A DNA stretch of 64,000 nt from Dyadobacter koreensis. GTDB lineage: Bacteria > Bacteroidota > Bacteroidia > Cytophagales > Spirosomataceae. The translations under genes and the position numbers were made by a program. The stretch is from positions 267,061-331,060 of the forward strand of contig NZ_FNXY01000005.1 of assembly GCF_900108855.1 (NCBI RefSeq), written 5' to 3'. Below are positions 36,557 through 45,343 of the stretch, piece after piece. Positions within the stretch are counted from its first letter, which is position 1; each line of letters opens with the position of its first letter. Below the pieces are notes generated by a model. The model was not told the DNA's origin. It ran no database searches and was given only the letters and a program-made list of their open reading frames with translations.

Positions 36557-37010
36557 GATAGAATGTGCGGACCGCCCGTGTACAATTGTATTGGTTTTTA
36601 TTGTCAAGGAAATTTTGGCTTATCAAATATTTATCTATTTCTAGGATATTTGTGCAAGCCTAGGTCAATACGCAAAGGCATATTTGCATACAAAAGTTGA
36701 CGACAATGAACTTACCTGCTTTATTGATTTCAATTTTAAAACTTTAAAACAATCTTTAACCGGGCTCCAGGCATATGGAAACAGGACAGTTGACGATCGA
36801 AGAAAAGTATTTTCTCTTATTTGTCAACCAAGATTTGAATGACAGATAAATTGGTAATAATTAAAGATTTTTACGAGACAAAGATCAAACTATCAGTATT
36901 AAGGAAATCGAATCAAAATTCGGAATTGCTAGTCAAACTGCAAGAACAGATTTACTGGATTTAGTAGATAAATGATCTATAAGAGTAAGAAAAATGTGAA
37001 GCAAGATGAT
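36557..37010 (+). pseudogene. Decayed C-terminal half of a Fic-family gene
   Basis: Three frames together give a recognisable Fic-protein C-terminus. At 36557-36570 there is a damaged DGNGR core, then RTARVQLYWFLLSRKFWLIK and YLSISRIFVQA, stopping at 36661. In another frame from 36666 comes QYAKAYLHTKVDDNELTCFI, followed by KTLKQSLTGLQAY. From 36877 comes DKDQTISIKEIESKFGIASQ, then TARTDLLDLVDK, a winged-helix-type end, stopping at 36973. Fic enzymes AMPylate target proteins. The N-terminal half with the HPF residues is absent and the rest has frameshifts and stops, so the gene is dead. It lies where nuoK-N would continue from the converging nuo operon. Confidence 0.8.
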
Positions 37011-37064
37011 CTTTTTTCCCATGGAAGATCTTGAAGATACATTGAATAAATAAGAGTCGTAAAC

Positions 37065-37092
37065 AAAAAAAGCGGATCAGTTTCGATCCGCT
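37065..37092 (-). terminator. Terminator of the nuo operon, directly after nuoJ
   Basis: A perfect 8-bp GC-rich stem (37071-37078 with 37085-37092) with a 6-nt loop. On the minus strand it is followed by a run of seven T. It begins 26 bp after the nuoJ stop, so transcription of the nuoA-J operon ends here. Confidence 0.85.
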
Positions 37093-37118
37093 CTTTGATA
37101 TTAATATTTTGAAATCTA

Positions 37119-37637
37119 TTAAAAGTGCCTTTCACCAATTTCCCTCTTACCTAACATTACCGCACCTACCATCGCTACCAAAAGCAAAATCGAGGCTAAT
37201 TCGAAAGGAAGTAAATATTCACGAAAAAGAAGTTTTCCAAGACTTTCAATCATCCCGACCTGCGAGTCAAATGTATTTGGATCGGCAGGCATGATAGCTG
37301 TTTTACGATAAGCTCCGAAGAGGATCACAAAGACAGTCCCGCCTACAATGGCTGCGGCTATTTTCGTGAGGTTGGTTTTAGCTTCTTCGTGATCGTTTTT
37401 GATATTTAGAAACATGATTACAAAAAGGAAAAGAACCATGATTGCGCCTGCGTAAACAATTATATTCACCGCAGCAAGGAATTGAGCATTTAGCAATATG
37501 TAATGCCCTGAAAGCGTAAAAAAAGTTAGAATAAGATAAAGTACGCTATGGATCGGGTTGCGCGAAATGATGACCATTAACGCGCTAAGCACCGTTAAAA
37601 ACGATAGAAAATAAAAAAATGATAGTGTCGGATTCAT
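37119..37637 (-). CDS. nuoJ: NADH-quinone oxidoreductase subunit J (second copy)
   Basis: The 172 residues have five helices. The conserved Gly-containing third helix appears as AAVNIIVYAGAIMVLFLFVIMFLN, split here as two motifs AAVNIIVYAG and AIMVLFLF, and the last as LLPFELASILLLVAMVGAVML. It is the last gene of the nuoA-J operon and is followed by a terminator. It differs clearly from the nuoJ at 281-814, especially in the loop between helices 3 and 5. nuoI lies 37 bp upstream. Confidence 0.95.
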   Translation of the reverse strand: MNPTLSFFYFLSFLTVLSALMVIISRNPIHSVLYLILTFFTLSGHYILLNAQFLAAVNIIVYAGAIMVLFLFVIMFLNIKNDHEEAKTNLTKIAAAIVGGTVFVILFGAYRKTAIMPADPNTFDSQVGMIESLGKLLFREYLLPFELASILLLVAMVGAVMLGKREIGERHF

Positions 37638-37674
37638 ATGCTTGCGAATTGCGGTTCAATAGTAAGGTCGAAAA

Positions 37675-38268
37675 TCAAGGAATAGCTCTTGGAACCACGT
37701 TGGTTGCTTCGCCATTCGCTCTCTTCAAGTCAAGCGAGCGAGCTTCCTCTTTGGTCCATGCCTCACGTGTGTAACGATTGTTCATATCTTCAACCAATAA
37801 ATCTTTACCCCAGATTACCTGGTCACGGTCGCTGAAAACAGGAATGAATTCGTCGTGGCGAAGGTATACCGCCTGTTTTGGACAAGCTTCTTCACACAAT
37901 CCACAGAAGATGCAGCGCAACATATTTACTTCATAAACCGCAGCATATTTTTCTTCTCTGTATAGTCCTTCTTCACCTTTTTCGCGCTCAGCTGCAACCA
38001 TGGAAATCGCTTCTGCCGGACAGGCTACAGCGCAAAGGCCACAGGCCGTGCAACGTTCACGTCCTTCTGCATCGCGTTTTAATATATGGCGTCCACGGAA
38101 TACCGGTCCAAGATATCTTTTTACCTCGGGATATTCAATGGTTACTTTTTTCTTGAAAAAGTGCTTCAGAGTAATTGCCATACCGGTTGCAATAGCGGGT
38201 AGGTAGGCGCGCTCCATCAGCGTCATTTCTTTATTGCTTACTTGCTTCGAGCGATTTGTCAGTTGCAT
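37675..38268 (-). CDS. nuoI: NADH-quinone oxidoreductase subunit I
   Basis: NuoI carries the N6a and N6b clusters that pass electrons to NuoB. The 197 residues show two 4Fe-4S motifs, CTACGLCAVACP (Cys73, 76, 79, 83) and CIFCGLCEEACP (Cys119, 122, 125, 129), after an N-terminal amphipathic membrane-contact helix. The C-terminus has no Lys/Pro-rich repeat tail, unlike the protein at the left window edge. nuoH is 22 bp upstream. Confidence 0.97.
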   Translation of the reverse strand: MQLTNRSKQVSNKEMTLMERAYLPAIATGMAITLKHFFKKKVTIEYPEVKRYLGPVFRGRHILKRDAEGRERCTACGLCAVACPAEAISMVAAEREKGEEGLYREEKYAAVYEVNMLRCIFCGLCEEACPKQAVYLRHDEFIPVFSDRDQVIWGKDLLVEDMNNRYTREAWTKEEARSLDLKRANGEATNVVPRAIP

Positions 38269-38290
38269 GGCAATACTTGTTTTTTGTTGC

Positions 38291-39370
38291 TTAGTTCAAC
38301 AGAGACGTAATAAATGGCTTCAGAAAAAGCACACTTGCTCCGGTGATGATAATATTAATAATAGCCAAAGGAATAAGTTTCTTCCAGCCCAGATTCATCA
38401 ATTGATCATAACGGAAACGTGGAAGCGTCCATCTTACCCACATGTAGAAAAAGACAAAGAATAAGGCTTTTCCAAAAAATACGCCAGTACCGATCAAGGT
38501 TGCAATATTATGGCCTGTTGTAGTTCCCATCGCAGCGGTTAGCTGGTTATAGACCCAATCCATTCCGGGGTAGTTGTAACCTCCAAAATAAAGTGTTGAA
38601 ATAATCGCCGATGAAACGAACATATTGATATATTCTGCAAAAAGATAGAAACCAAGTTTCATACTTCCGTATTCAGTATGATATCCACCTACAAGTTCGG
38701 TTTCACACTCTGGAAGGTCGAAAGGAACACGGTTACATTCTGCGAACGAGCAGGTAAGGAAAATGATAAACCCAAGCGGCTGATAAAAGATGTTCCAGTT
38801 TCCTCCATGCTGCTGCGCAACGATATCTCCCAGAGAAAGCGAGCTGCTCATCATCAAAATAGCAATAAGGGAAAGCCCCATGGCTACTTCATAACTAATG
38901 TTTTGAGACGCTGCACGGATAGCACCAAGTAAAGAAAATTTATTATTGGAAGCCCAGCCACCAATCATGATACCGTAAACCCCCAGTGCTACAACACCAA
39001 AAACGTAAAGTATACCAATGTTTGATTCAACGCCCTGTAGTACAACTTCAACGCCATCATACCGGAAAGTACTGCCAAATGGAATAACGGCGCTCGCCAA
39101 AAGTGCCGTAAGCATAGCCAAACTTGGTCCTGCGATGAAAAGCCACTTGCTGGCTAATGCAGGAATAAAATCTTCTTTAAAAAACATTTTACCTGCATCC
39201 GCAAGAGGCTGCAATAATCCGCCTGGTCCTGCTCTGTTCGGCCCCATCCTATCCTGGATAAAACCGGCAACTTTGCGCTCTCCCCAGGTTGAGTACATTG
39301 CTATCAGCAGTGTTAAAACAAAAACAACCAGGATTGTCAATGTTTTGATTATAAACTCAGTTAATTCCAT
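38291..39370 (-). CDS. nuoH: NADH-quinone oxidoreductase subunit H
   Basis: NuoH forms part of the quinone-binding chamber at the junction of the two arms. The 359 residues contain eight helices. Family motifs include ERKVAGFIQDRMGPNRAG near residues 31-48, SYEVAMGLSL and FDLPECETELVGGYHTEY. Length is usual (320-360). It is 42 bp downstream of nuoG in the same operon. Confidence 0.97.
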   Translation of the reverse strand: MELTEFIIKTLTILVVFVLTLLIAMYSTWGERKVAGFIQDRMGPNRAGPGGLLQPLADAGKMFFKEDFIPALASKWLFIAGPSLAMLTALLASAVIPFGSTFRYDGVEVVLQGVESNIGILYVFGVVALGVYGIMIGGWASNNKFSLLGAIRAASQNISYEVAMGLSLIAILMMSSSLSLGDIVAQQHGGNWNIFYQPLGFIIFLTCSFAECNRVPFDLPECETELVGGYHTEYGSMKLGFYLFAEYINMFVSSAIISTLYFGGYNYPGMDWVYNQLTAAMGTTTGHNIATLIGTGVFFGKALFFVFFYMWVRWTLPRFRYDQLMNLGWKKLIPLAIINIIITGASVLFLKPFITSLLN

Positions 39371-39412
39371 TTTTTCAGTTCACAGTTAATAATATATATT
39401 ACAGAAAATGTA

Positions 39413-40531
39413 TTAATTGTTGTTCTGTGGCAGTAAGGAACGGTGGTTTGCCTTATCGTTATTTTCTATGCTTTGGTGACGGACTGTTTCGATATCAGTT
39501 GTATACTCACGTTCATCATCAATTGGTTTAAACTGCGTTGCTGCAAGTTTAAGAGCGAAGTCAGGTTTAGCAATAAGATCTTTTCTGTACTTATTAGCTG
39601 AAATTACTGAACTGCGTTTCACTTTTGTTGGTCCTTCGATCGTCCAGTCGCTTGTTTTCTTTCTTTCGAAACGGCAGGTATTGCAAATAAACTCGTTGAC
39701 TTCACCCCAAATATTCTTACGCGCAGTCACACGGATCACTTCGTCTCCACGATACCAAAGTGTTACTTTGCCGCTGCACTTTTCACAATCGCAATGAGCA
39801 TCAACTGGTTTCGAAAACCACACGCGACTTTTGAAACGATATGTTTTATCTGTTAAAGCGCCAACAGGGCAGACATCGATTACGTTTCCTGAGAAGTCAT
39901 TATCGATCGCTTTTTCGATATAAGTACTGATTTCAGAAGCATCTCCTCGGTTCATAACACCATGAACACGTTTGTTTGTAATCTGGTCAGCGGTATAGAC
40001 ACAACGGTAGCAAAGTATGCAGCGTGTCATATGAAGCTGAACAAACGGTCCGATATCAATTTTTTCAAAAGTTCTGCGCTCTTCCTCGTAACGGGTTTTT
40101 GCAGAACCATGCTCAAAAGAAAAATCCTGCAAATGACATTCTCCTGCCTGATCACAAACCGGGCAATCAAGCGGGTGGTTGATCAATAAAAATTCAACGA
40201 TACTTTTCCGGGTATCCAAAACGGCATCATTAGTTGTATTTTCAACAATCATACCTTCCTGTACCTGCGTAATACATGAAGGCACCAACTTTGGCATAGG
40301 GCGCGGATCCTTTGCAGAACCTGCGGCTACCCGTACCAGACATGCACGACACTTACCTCCGGAGGTCGGAAGTGGTTTGTAATAACACATGGCAGGCGGG
40401 ACCAAATACCCCTGGCTTTCGTCAGCTTCTGCAATTTTGCGCGCAGCCTGCATTATCGTCGTACCAGGTTCAACTTCGACTTCAATGCCGTCGAAGGTTA
40501 TTTTGATTAACTGAGGTTTTATTTCTTCCAT
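39413..40531 (-). CDS. nuoG: NADH-quinone oxidoreductase subunit G, short form
   Basis: The 372 residues carry the N-terminal clusters of NuoG: N1b 2Fe-2S (Cys49, 61, 64, 86), N5 with His119-Cys123-Cys126-Cys132, and N4 (Cys171, 174, 177, 221). Further Cys at 247, 249, 252 and 283, 286 could bind an N7-like cluster. The large molybdopterin-like domain of E. coli NuoG (over 500 residues) is missing, which I recall as usual in Bacteroidota. The gene is separated from nuoF by an inserted membrane protein gene, 26 bp upstream. Confidence 0.93.
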   Translation of the reverse strand: MEEIKPQLIKITFDGIEVEVEPGTTIMQAARKIAEADESQGYLVPPAMCYYKPLPTSGGKCRACLVRVAAGSAKDPRPMPKLVPSCITQVQEGMIVENTTNDAVLDTRKSIVEFLLINHPLDCPVCDQAGECHLQDFSFEHGSAKTRYEEERRTFEKIDIGPFVQLHMTRCILCYRCVYTADQITNKRVHGVMNRGDASEISTYIEKAIDNDFSGNVIDVCPVGALTDKTYRFKSRVWFSKPVDAHCDCEKCSGKVTLWYRGDEVIRVTARKNIWGEVNEFICNTCRFERKKTSDWTIEGPTKVKRSSVISANKYRKDLIAKPDFALKLAATQFKPIDDEREYTTDIETVRHQSIENNDKANHRSLLPQNNN

Positions 40532-40557
40532 ATCAAGACTTCTCTAAATCGTCTTAT

Positions 40558-42081
40558 TTATTTTAATCTATAAACCTTATATCCATGAATGTCTTTTTCC
40601 AACATGTAATCGTTCAGATTAAATGTATAGTCAAAGGCGTACAAATAAGGAGGACTGTTTTTATCCAGCACTAAATACCGTATTTTTTTCTCTTTCACTA
40701 AATCATAAAAACCGCTGAAATCAAATCTCTTGGCTTCAAACAAAAAGCGCACTTCGGTATCTTGATAAGCTAGTAAATGCTTGAAAAGCATATGTTGTAA
40801 AAGCCATCCACGAAAATCTTCGCCTCCTGAAATCACAACTTTTTCATCCTTTCCGATATGTGCAAGCACGTATTTTTTTACATCGTTTTGCTCAACATAG
40901 TCGGAAGCATATTTCCCCAGATTGGTATTGTAATACTTCTCCATTTGCTGACTGGTAAAATAGAGCATCGTCATACCCACCATTGCCGGGAATAAATAAT
41001 ATGTCAAAGACGTCTTTGTTATAGACAGGTTTTCATTATAAAAGTAATAAAATATCCCAAGTAACCCTACGTACGCGTACTCATGATAATACCCAACTGC
41101 GGCTCCGTGTTTGAATGCCGTTGCCGTTGCAAAACCAAAGAATAAGAAAGTCGACAGCGACAGAAAAATTCTTTTTGGATCTGCTGCATTAACCAGCCAT
41201 TTTAAATTAATTACAAAACTAACTGCTATAAAAAGGCTCATTGCCGGCACTACATAGCGGAAAGTATACGCGTAAAACCATCCCGGCACAATCGGAAGCT
41301 GAAGACTTCCAAATAAATTATCGTAAAATACTTTAAACTGTAATTGACTGAAAACCAATGTAAAGACAGTAAATAATACTGCCAGTACGCCTGCCATTTT
41401 AAATAACGAAGACCACTGAAATCTGTAAAAGAAATAACCCAGCAATACGATGCTGTGGATCAGCGCGCTTTGTTTGGTAAAAAATGCAACAACCGCTAAA
41501 AAAGCGGCCAGCACAAAATATTTATTCCATTCTTCCTTCTGTTCAAGCGCTTTGAATATCACATGGATATACAAAACGGTAAAAAGGAACAGCAGACTGT
41601 CGATTCTGGAATTGGTTAAATGCCATTCCTGAAGCTGGCCAAACAGCAGACAACAAAAAACGACACTCAGTAATTTTGAAACTTTTATAAATCTCCTGAC
41701 CGTGAAATATGCAACGAACATTGAGATCGATACCAGAACAAAAGATATAAATCTGCTTAAAAATTGTATCCTGAAAATGTCCGTGGGATCCCAGTTCAGC
41801 AATTGATACGTTTTTCCGACCAGGTAATAATATAAAGGTGCGTATTGCACAATCCAGAAAGGCGGAACTTCCGGGTTTCTGTAAAGCGGCTGATTATCCG
41901 CTACGATTTGTATTCCAAAGGTTGTCCCGCGTTCACTACCTGATATATCCGGGTGATAACTTAATATAAATACTCCCTTGATATAGAGCATTATAACAGT
42001 ACAAACAATACAAAAAGCAAAAGTTAAAGGATACGCGTTGTTCTTTATAAAATTGTAAACCGGCCTGATCAATAACTGCAT
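40558..42081 (-). CDS. GT-C-like polytopic membrane protein inserted between nuoF and nuoG
   Basis: The 507 residues have about 10-12 helices and a soluble C-terminal domain of about 110 residues. The first periplasmic loop has an HPD and a VQYAPLYYYL motif, as in GT-C/PMT-type glycosyltransferases that use polyprenyl-phosphate sugars. No complex I homology is visible. It sits in the same direction between nuoF (107 bp gap) and nuoG (26 bp gap). A -7-type box lies in the upstream gap, so it may have its own promoter, which would also serve nuoG-J. Function and link to complex I are unknown. Confidence 0.8.
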   Translation of the reverse strand: MQLLIRPVYNFIKNNAYPLTFAFCIVCTVIMLYIKGVFILSYHPDISGSERGTTFGIQIVADNQPLYRNPEVPPFWIVQYAPLYYYLVGKTYQLLNWDPTDIFRIQFLSRFISFVLVSISMFVAYFTVRRFIKVSKLLSVVFCCLLFGQLQEWHLTNSRIDSLLFLFTVLYIHVIFKALEQKEEWNKYFVLAAFLAVVAFFTKQSALIHSIVLLGYFFYRFQWSSLFKMAGVLAVLFTVFTLVFSQLQFKVFYDNLFGSLQLPIVPGWFYAYTFRYVVPAMSLFIAVSFVINLKWLVNAADPKRIFLSLSTFLFFGFATATAFKHGAAVGYYHEYAYVGLLGIFYYFYNENLSITKTSLTYYLFPAMVGMTMLYFTSQQMEKYYNTNLGKYASDYVEQNDVKKYVLAHIGKDEKVVISGGEDFRGWLLQHMLFKHLLAYQDTEVRFLFEAKRFDFSGFYDLVKEKKIRYLVLDKNSPPYLYAFDYTFNLNDYMLEKDIHGYKVYRLK

Positions 42082-42124
42082 ATTGGAAATTTTTACATCA
42101 TCCGGAATATTCCGGCCTGACCCA

Positions 42125-42132
42125 CAAATGTA
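42125..42132 (-). promoter_or_regulatory. Possible -7 box before the inserted membrane protein gene
   Basis: On the minus strand the site reads TACATTTG, matching TAnnTTTG, 43 bp before the start of the inserted gene. No clear -33 element was seen. It could drive the inserted gene and nuoG-J separately from nuoA-F. Confidence 0.35.
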
Positions 42133-42188
42133 TTAACGAATCAGTTTATGGTGTATAAGAATTATTTTAAGGTTACTAACAACTCCTA

Positions 42189-43526
42189 TCAGGCCAAAAC
42201 TGCACCCATAAATACAGCTCCTGGCTGAGAAGCTTCATGAGGGTTCGTGATATGCCATTCAAATTCATCCCGGAAATGACGAATAGCGCTGGCAACAGGC
42301 CAGGCAGCGGCATCTCCCAATGGACAGATTGTATTACCTTCTATTTTTTTAGCCACATCAACAAGCAAGTCAATATCATGCATGCTTCCATGACCATGTT
42401 CAATGCGGTGAAGTACTTTTTCCATCCAACCCGTTCCTTCACGGCAAGGACTGCACTGTCCACAAGATTCATGATGATAGAAACGAGAGAAATTCCAGGT
42501 ATTACGAACGATACAAGCTGTTTCATCAAAAACAATAAAACCTCCTGATCCTAACATTGTACCCGTTGCAAAACCACCGTCTGATAACGATTCATAGCTC
42601 ATCAACCGATCTTCGCCAGCCGCTGTTTTTGTAATTAAATGCGCAGGTAAAATAGGTACAGACGAACCGCCTGCAACTAATGCCTTCAAATGGTGCCCTT
42701 TACGTATCCCACCACAATATTCATCTGAATTAAGGAATTCATCTACGCTAACACCCAGTTCAATTTCATAAACGCCTGGTTTCTGAATATGGCCTGAGGC
42801 AGATATAAGTTTAGTTCCCGTACTGCGTCCAATCCCGATGGCAGCATAAGCATCACCGCCATTGTTGATAACCCACGGCATGTTAGAAATTGATTCAACA
42901 TTATTAACCACAGTCGGACTTTGGTATAGTCCTTTAACCGCAGGGAAAGGTGGTTTATTACGGGGATTTCCTCTTTTGCCTTCCAATGATTCAAGCAAAG
43001 CTGTTTCTTCTCCGCATATGTATGCACCGCCGCCCGGCTGTACTACAAGTTCGAGGTCGTAACCGCTTCCTAATATATTTTTACCAAGAAAACCATTTGC
43101 TTTCGCTTCCTCAATGGCTTTTTCAAGGATACGGATCACATACATCAGCTCTCCACGAACGTAGATGAAAGATTTGTTTGCTCCCAAAGCAAAGCTGGAA
43201 ACAATCATTCCTTCGATAAGTAAGTGAGGAATGCATTTCATCAAATGGTGATCTTTGAAAGTACCAGGCTCTGATTCATCTGCATTACATACTAAATAAC
43301 GGGGAACGCCTTCCGGTTTTGCCAAAAAACCCCATTTCATCCCCATTGGAAATCCTGCTCCTCCACGTCCGCGTATTCCGGATTTTTTAGCTTCTTCCAC
43401 AACTTCCTCGGGAGTCATGGTTTTTATCGCTTTTTCAACAGCAGTATAACCTCCCTGTTTACGGTAAACCTCGAAGGTTTCAATACCTGGGACGTTAATA
43501 TGTTCAGTTAATATTTTTTTAGCCAT
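42189..43526 (-). CDS. nuoF: NADH-quinone oxidoreductase subunit F
   Basis: NuoF binds NADH and FMN and holds cluster N3. The 445 residues have the Gly-rich FMN/NADH site GIRGRGGAGFPMGMKW near residue 50, NADESEPGTFKD near 83-94 and the cluster segment ESCGQCSPCREGTGWM near residue 350, with the fourth Cys in NTICPLGDAAAWP about 50 residues later. Length is normal. It starts 26 bp after nuoE. The last gene of the usual order before the inserted GT-C-like gene. Confidence 0.97.
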   Translation of the reverse strand: MAKKILTEHINVPGIETFEVYRKQGGYTAVEKAIKTMTPEEVVEEAKKSGIRGRGGAGFPMGMKWGFLAKPEGVPRYLVCNADESEPGTFKDHHLMKCIPHLLIEGMIVSSFALGANKSFIYVRGELMYVIRILEKAIEEAKANGFLGKNILGSGYDLELVVQPGGGAYICGEETALLESLEGKRGNPRNKPPFPAVKGLYQSPTVVNNVESISNMPWVINNGGDAYAAIGIGRSTGTKLISASGHIQKPGVYEIELGVSVDEFLNSDEYCGGIRKGHHLKALVAGGSSVPILPAHLITKTAAGEDRLMSYESLSDGGFATGTMLGSGGFIVFDETACIVRNTWNFSRFYHHESCGQCSPCREGTGWMEKVLHRIEHGHGSMHDIDLLVDVAKKIEGNTICPLGDAAAWPVASAIRHFRDEFEWHITNPHEASQPGAVFMGAVLA

Positions 43527-43552
43527 TTTTCAGGATACTATTTATAAAAGGC

Positions 43553-44050
43553 TTACTTGCTTAACTCTTCGATTATTTCGTCAACGCGCTCGCGGGTCAG
43601 GTTCATGTAGAACTTCTCCCGAATCTGGAAAACCGGACCCCAGCCACAAGCTGCCAGACATTCAACTTCTTTCAAAGTAAAAAGACCGTCAGGAGTTGTT
43701 TGACCAGCTTGGATACCAAGTTTCTGTTTAAGATAATCGTATATTTCTTCACCGCCCATCAGGCAACAAGGGCCGGTACGACAATATTCAATTACATGTT
43801 TTCCAACCGCGTCAAGGTGGTACATTGTATAAAATGTAGCTACCTCATAAACTTCAACCGGTTCGATGCTCAACAATTCAGCAACATGATCCATAACCTC
43901 GCTGCTAACCCATCCCCATTGTTCCTGGGCAACATGTAAAACAGGAAGAAGAGCCGATTTTTGACGGCCCTCGGGATAACGTGCAATGATTTCTTTTACT
44001 TTCGCCAGTCGTTCCGGAGTAAACGCAACGGGATTTGGTGTTTCAGTCAT
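43553..44050 (-). CDS. nuoE: NADH-quinone oxidoreductase subunit E
   Basis: NuoE carries the off-path 2Fe-2S cluster N1a next to FMN. The 165 residues have a helical N-terminal domain and the thioredoxin-like domain with ligands Cys90, Cys95, Cys131 and Cys135 (EYCRTGPCCLMGG and CLAACGWGP). Length is usual. It lies between nuoD and nuoF with gaps of 43 and 26 bp. Confidence 0.96.
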   Translation of the reverse strand: MTETPNPVAFTPERLAKVKEIIARYPEGRQKSALLPVLHVAQEQWGWVSSEVMDHVAELLSIEPVEVYEVATFYTMYHLDAVGKHVIEYCRTGPCCLMGGEEIYDYLKQKLGIQAGQTTPDGLFTLKEVECLAACGWGPVFQIREKFYMNLTRERVDEIIEELSK

Positions 44051-44093
44051 TTCTTTAATACGATCTTTTGAAAATCAAATAATCAATCTGATT

Positions 44094-45320
44094 TTATGCG
44101 TCCAATTCTCCTGCAATAACGTTCAGGCTACTCATCGTCAGAATAGCATCTGAAAGCGTGCTTCCTTTGCACATTTCAGGGTAGGCCTGATAATATATAA
44201 AACTTGGTCGGCGGAAATGCAAACGGTATGGAGCTCTTCCTCCATCGCTGATCAGGTAAAATCCTAATTCTCCGTTACCACCTTCAACAGCGTGATAAAC
44301 TTCACCGATCGGGGCGTCTATTTCTCCCATTACAATTTTGAAATGGTAGATAAGTGCTTCCATATTGCTGTAAACCTCTTTTTTGGGAGGAAGATAATAT
44401 TCTGGGGTATCCGCATAATATGGTCCTTCCGGAAGATTTTCCAAAGCCTGCTCAACAATTTTCAGACTCTGCCACATTTCTTCCATACGCACGTTGTAAC
44501 GATCAAAAGTATCACCGCTTTGTCCGACAGGAATACTGAAATCGAAATCTTCGTAAGAAGAATAGGGCTCCATAACACGAACGTCGTAATCCAGACCGGC
44601 AGCGCGTAAGTTAGGGCCAGTAAAACCGTACGAAAGCGCGCGTTCCAGAGAGATTGGTCCGACATTGATAACCCGGTCCATAAAAATACGGTTACGGCTC
44701 ATCAGTTTTTCGAATTCACGGAGAACAGGCGGGAATGTCTTGATAAATTCACGGATTTTACGAAGTGCTGTCGTGGACAAATCACGTTCCATTCCTCCGA
44801 TACGGCCCATGTTCGTCGTCAGACGAGCGCCGCAAACTTCTTCGTAAATTTCATAGATGTCCTCACGTTTTTGCATTACGTAGAGGAAACCTGAAAACGC
44901 TCCTGAATCCACACCCAGGATACTGTTACAGATCAGGTGATCGGAAATCCTTGCAAGCTCCATCATGATCACGCGGATATACTGCGCACGTTTTGGAACT
45001 TCAATCTGCAAAAATTTCTCCATCGTCATATGCCAGCCAAAGTTATTGATCGGTGAAGAACAATAATTCATTCGGTCGGTAAGTGTCGTGATCTGGTAGA
45101 ATGGGCGTCTTTCAGCAATCTTTTCGAAAGCTCTGTGTATATAACCTATGGTCTGCTCTCCGGAAACGATTTTTTCACCATCCATTTGCAGGATATTTTG
45201 AAAAATACCGTGTGTAGCCGGGTGCGTCGGGCCAAGGTTAAGGGTAGTAAGTTCCTCGATCAATTCAGGTAATTCTGATTGAGCAGGAACATTATGAGGT
45301 AATAATTCGATATCTGCCAT
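44094..45320 (-). CDS. nuoD: NADH-quinone oxidoreductase subunit D
   Basis: NuoD forms the quinone site with NuoB and is related to the large subunit of NiFe hydrogenases. The 408 residues show LGPTHPATHGIF near residue 31, GYIHRAFEKIAE, and later the conserved FDRYNVRMEEM. It is a separate gene and is not fused to nuoC as in E. coli. Length is normal. nuoC is 23 bp upstream. Confidence 0.97.
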   Translation of the reverse strand: MADIELLPHNVPAQSELPELIEELTTLNLGPTHPATHGIFQNILQMDGEKIVSGEQTIGYIHRAFEKIAERRPFYQITTLTDRMNYCSSPINNFGWHMTMEKFLQIEVPKRAQYIRVIMMELARISDHLICNSILGVDSGAFSGFLYVMQKREDIYEIYEEVCGARLTTNMGRIGGMERDLSTTALRKIREFIKTFPPVLREFEKLMSRNRIFMDRVINVGPISLERALSYGFTGPNLRAAGLDYDVRVMEPYSSYEDFDFSIPVGQSGDTFDRYNVRMEEMWQSLKIVEQALENLPEGPYYADTPEYYLPPKKEVYSNMEALIYHFKIVMGEIDAPIGEVYHAVEGGNGELGFYLISDGGRAPYRLHFRRPSFIYYQAYPEMCKGSTLSDAILTMSSLNVIAGELDA

Positions 45321-45343
45321 AGCTTACTCTTTTCCTTAAAGGA

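Noticed and set aside
36117-36626. 169-codon minus-strand frame across the gcvP end
   Set aside because: Opposite the conserved end of gcvP and the gcvP terminator; the region behind it is explained by the Fic remnant.
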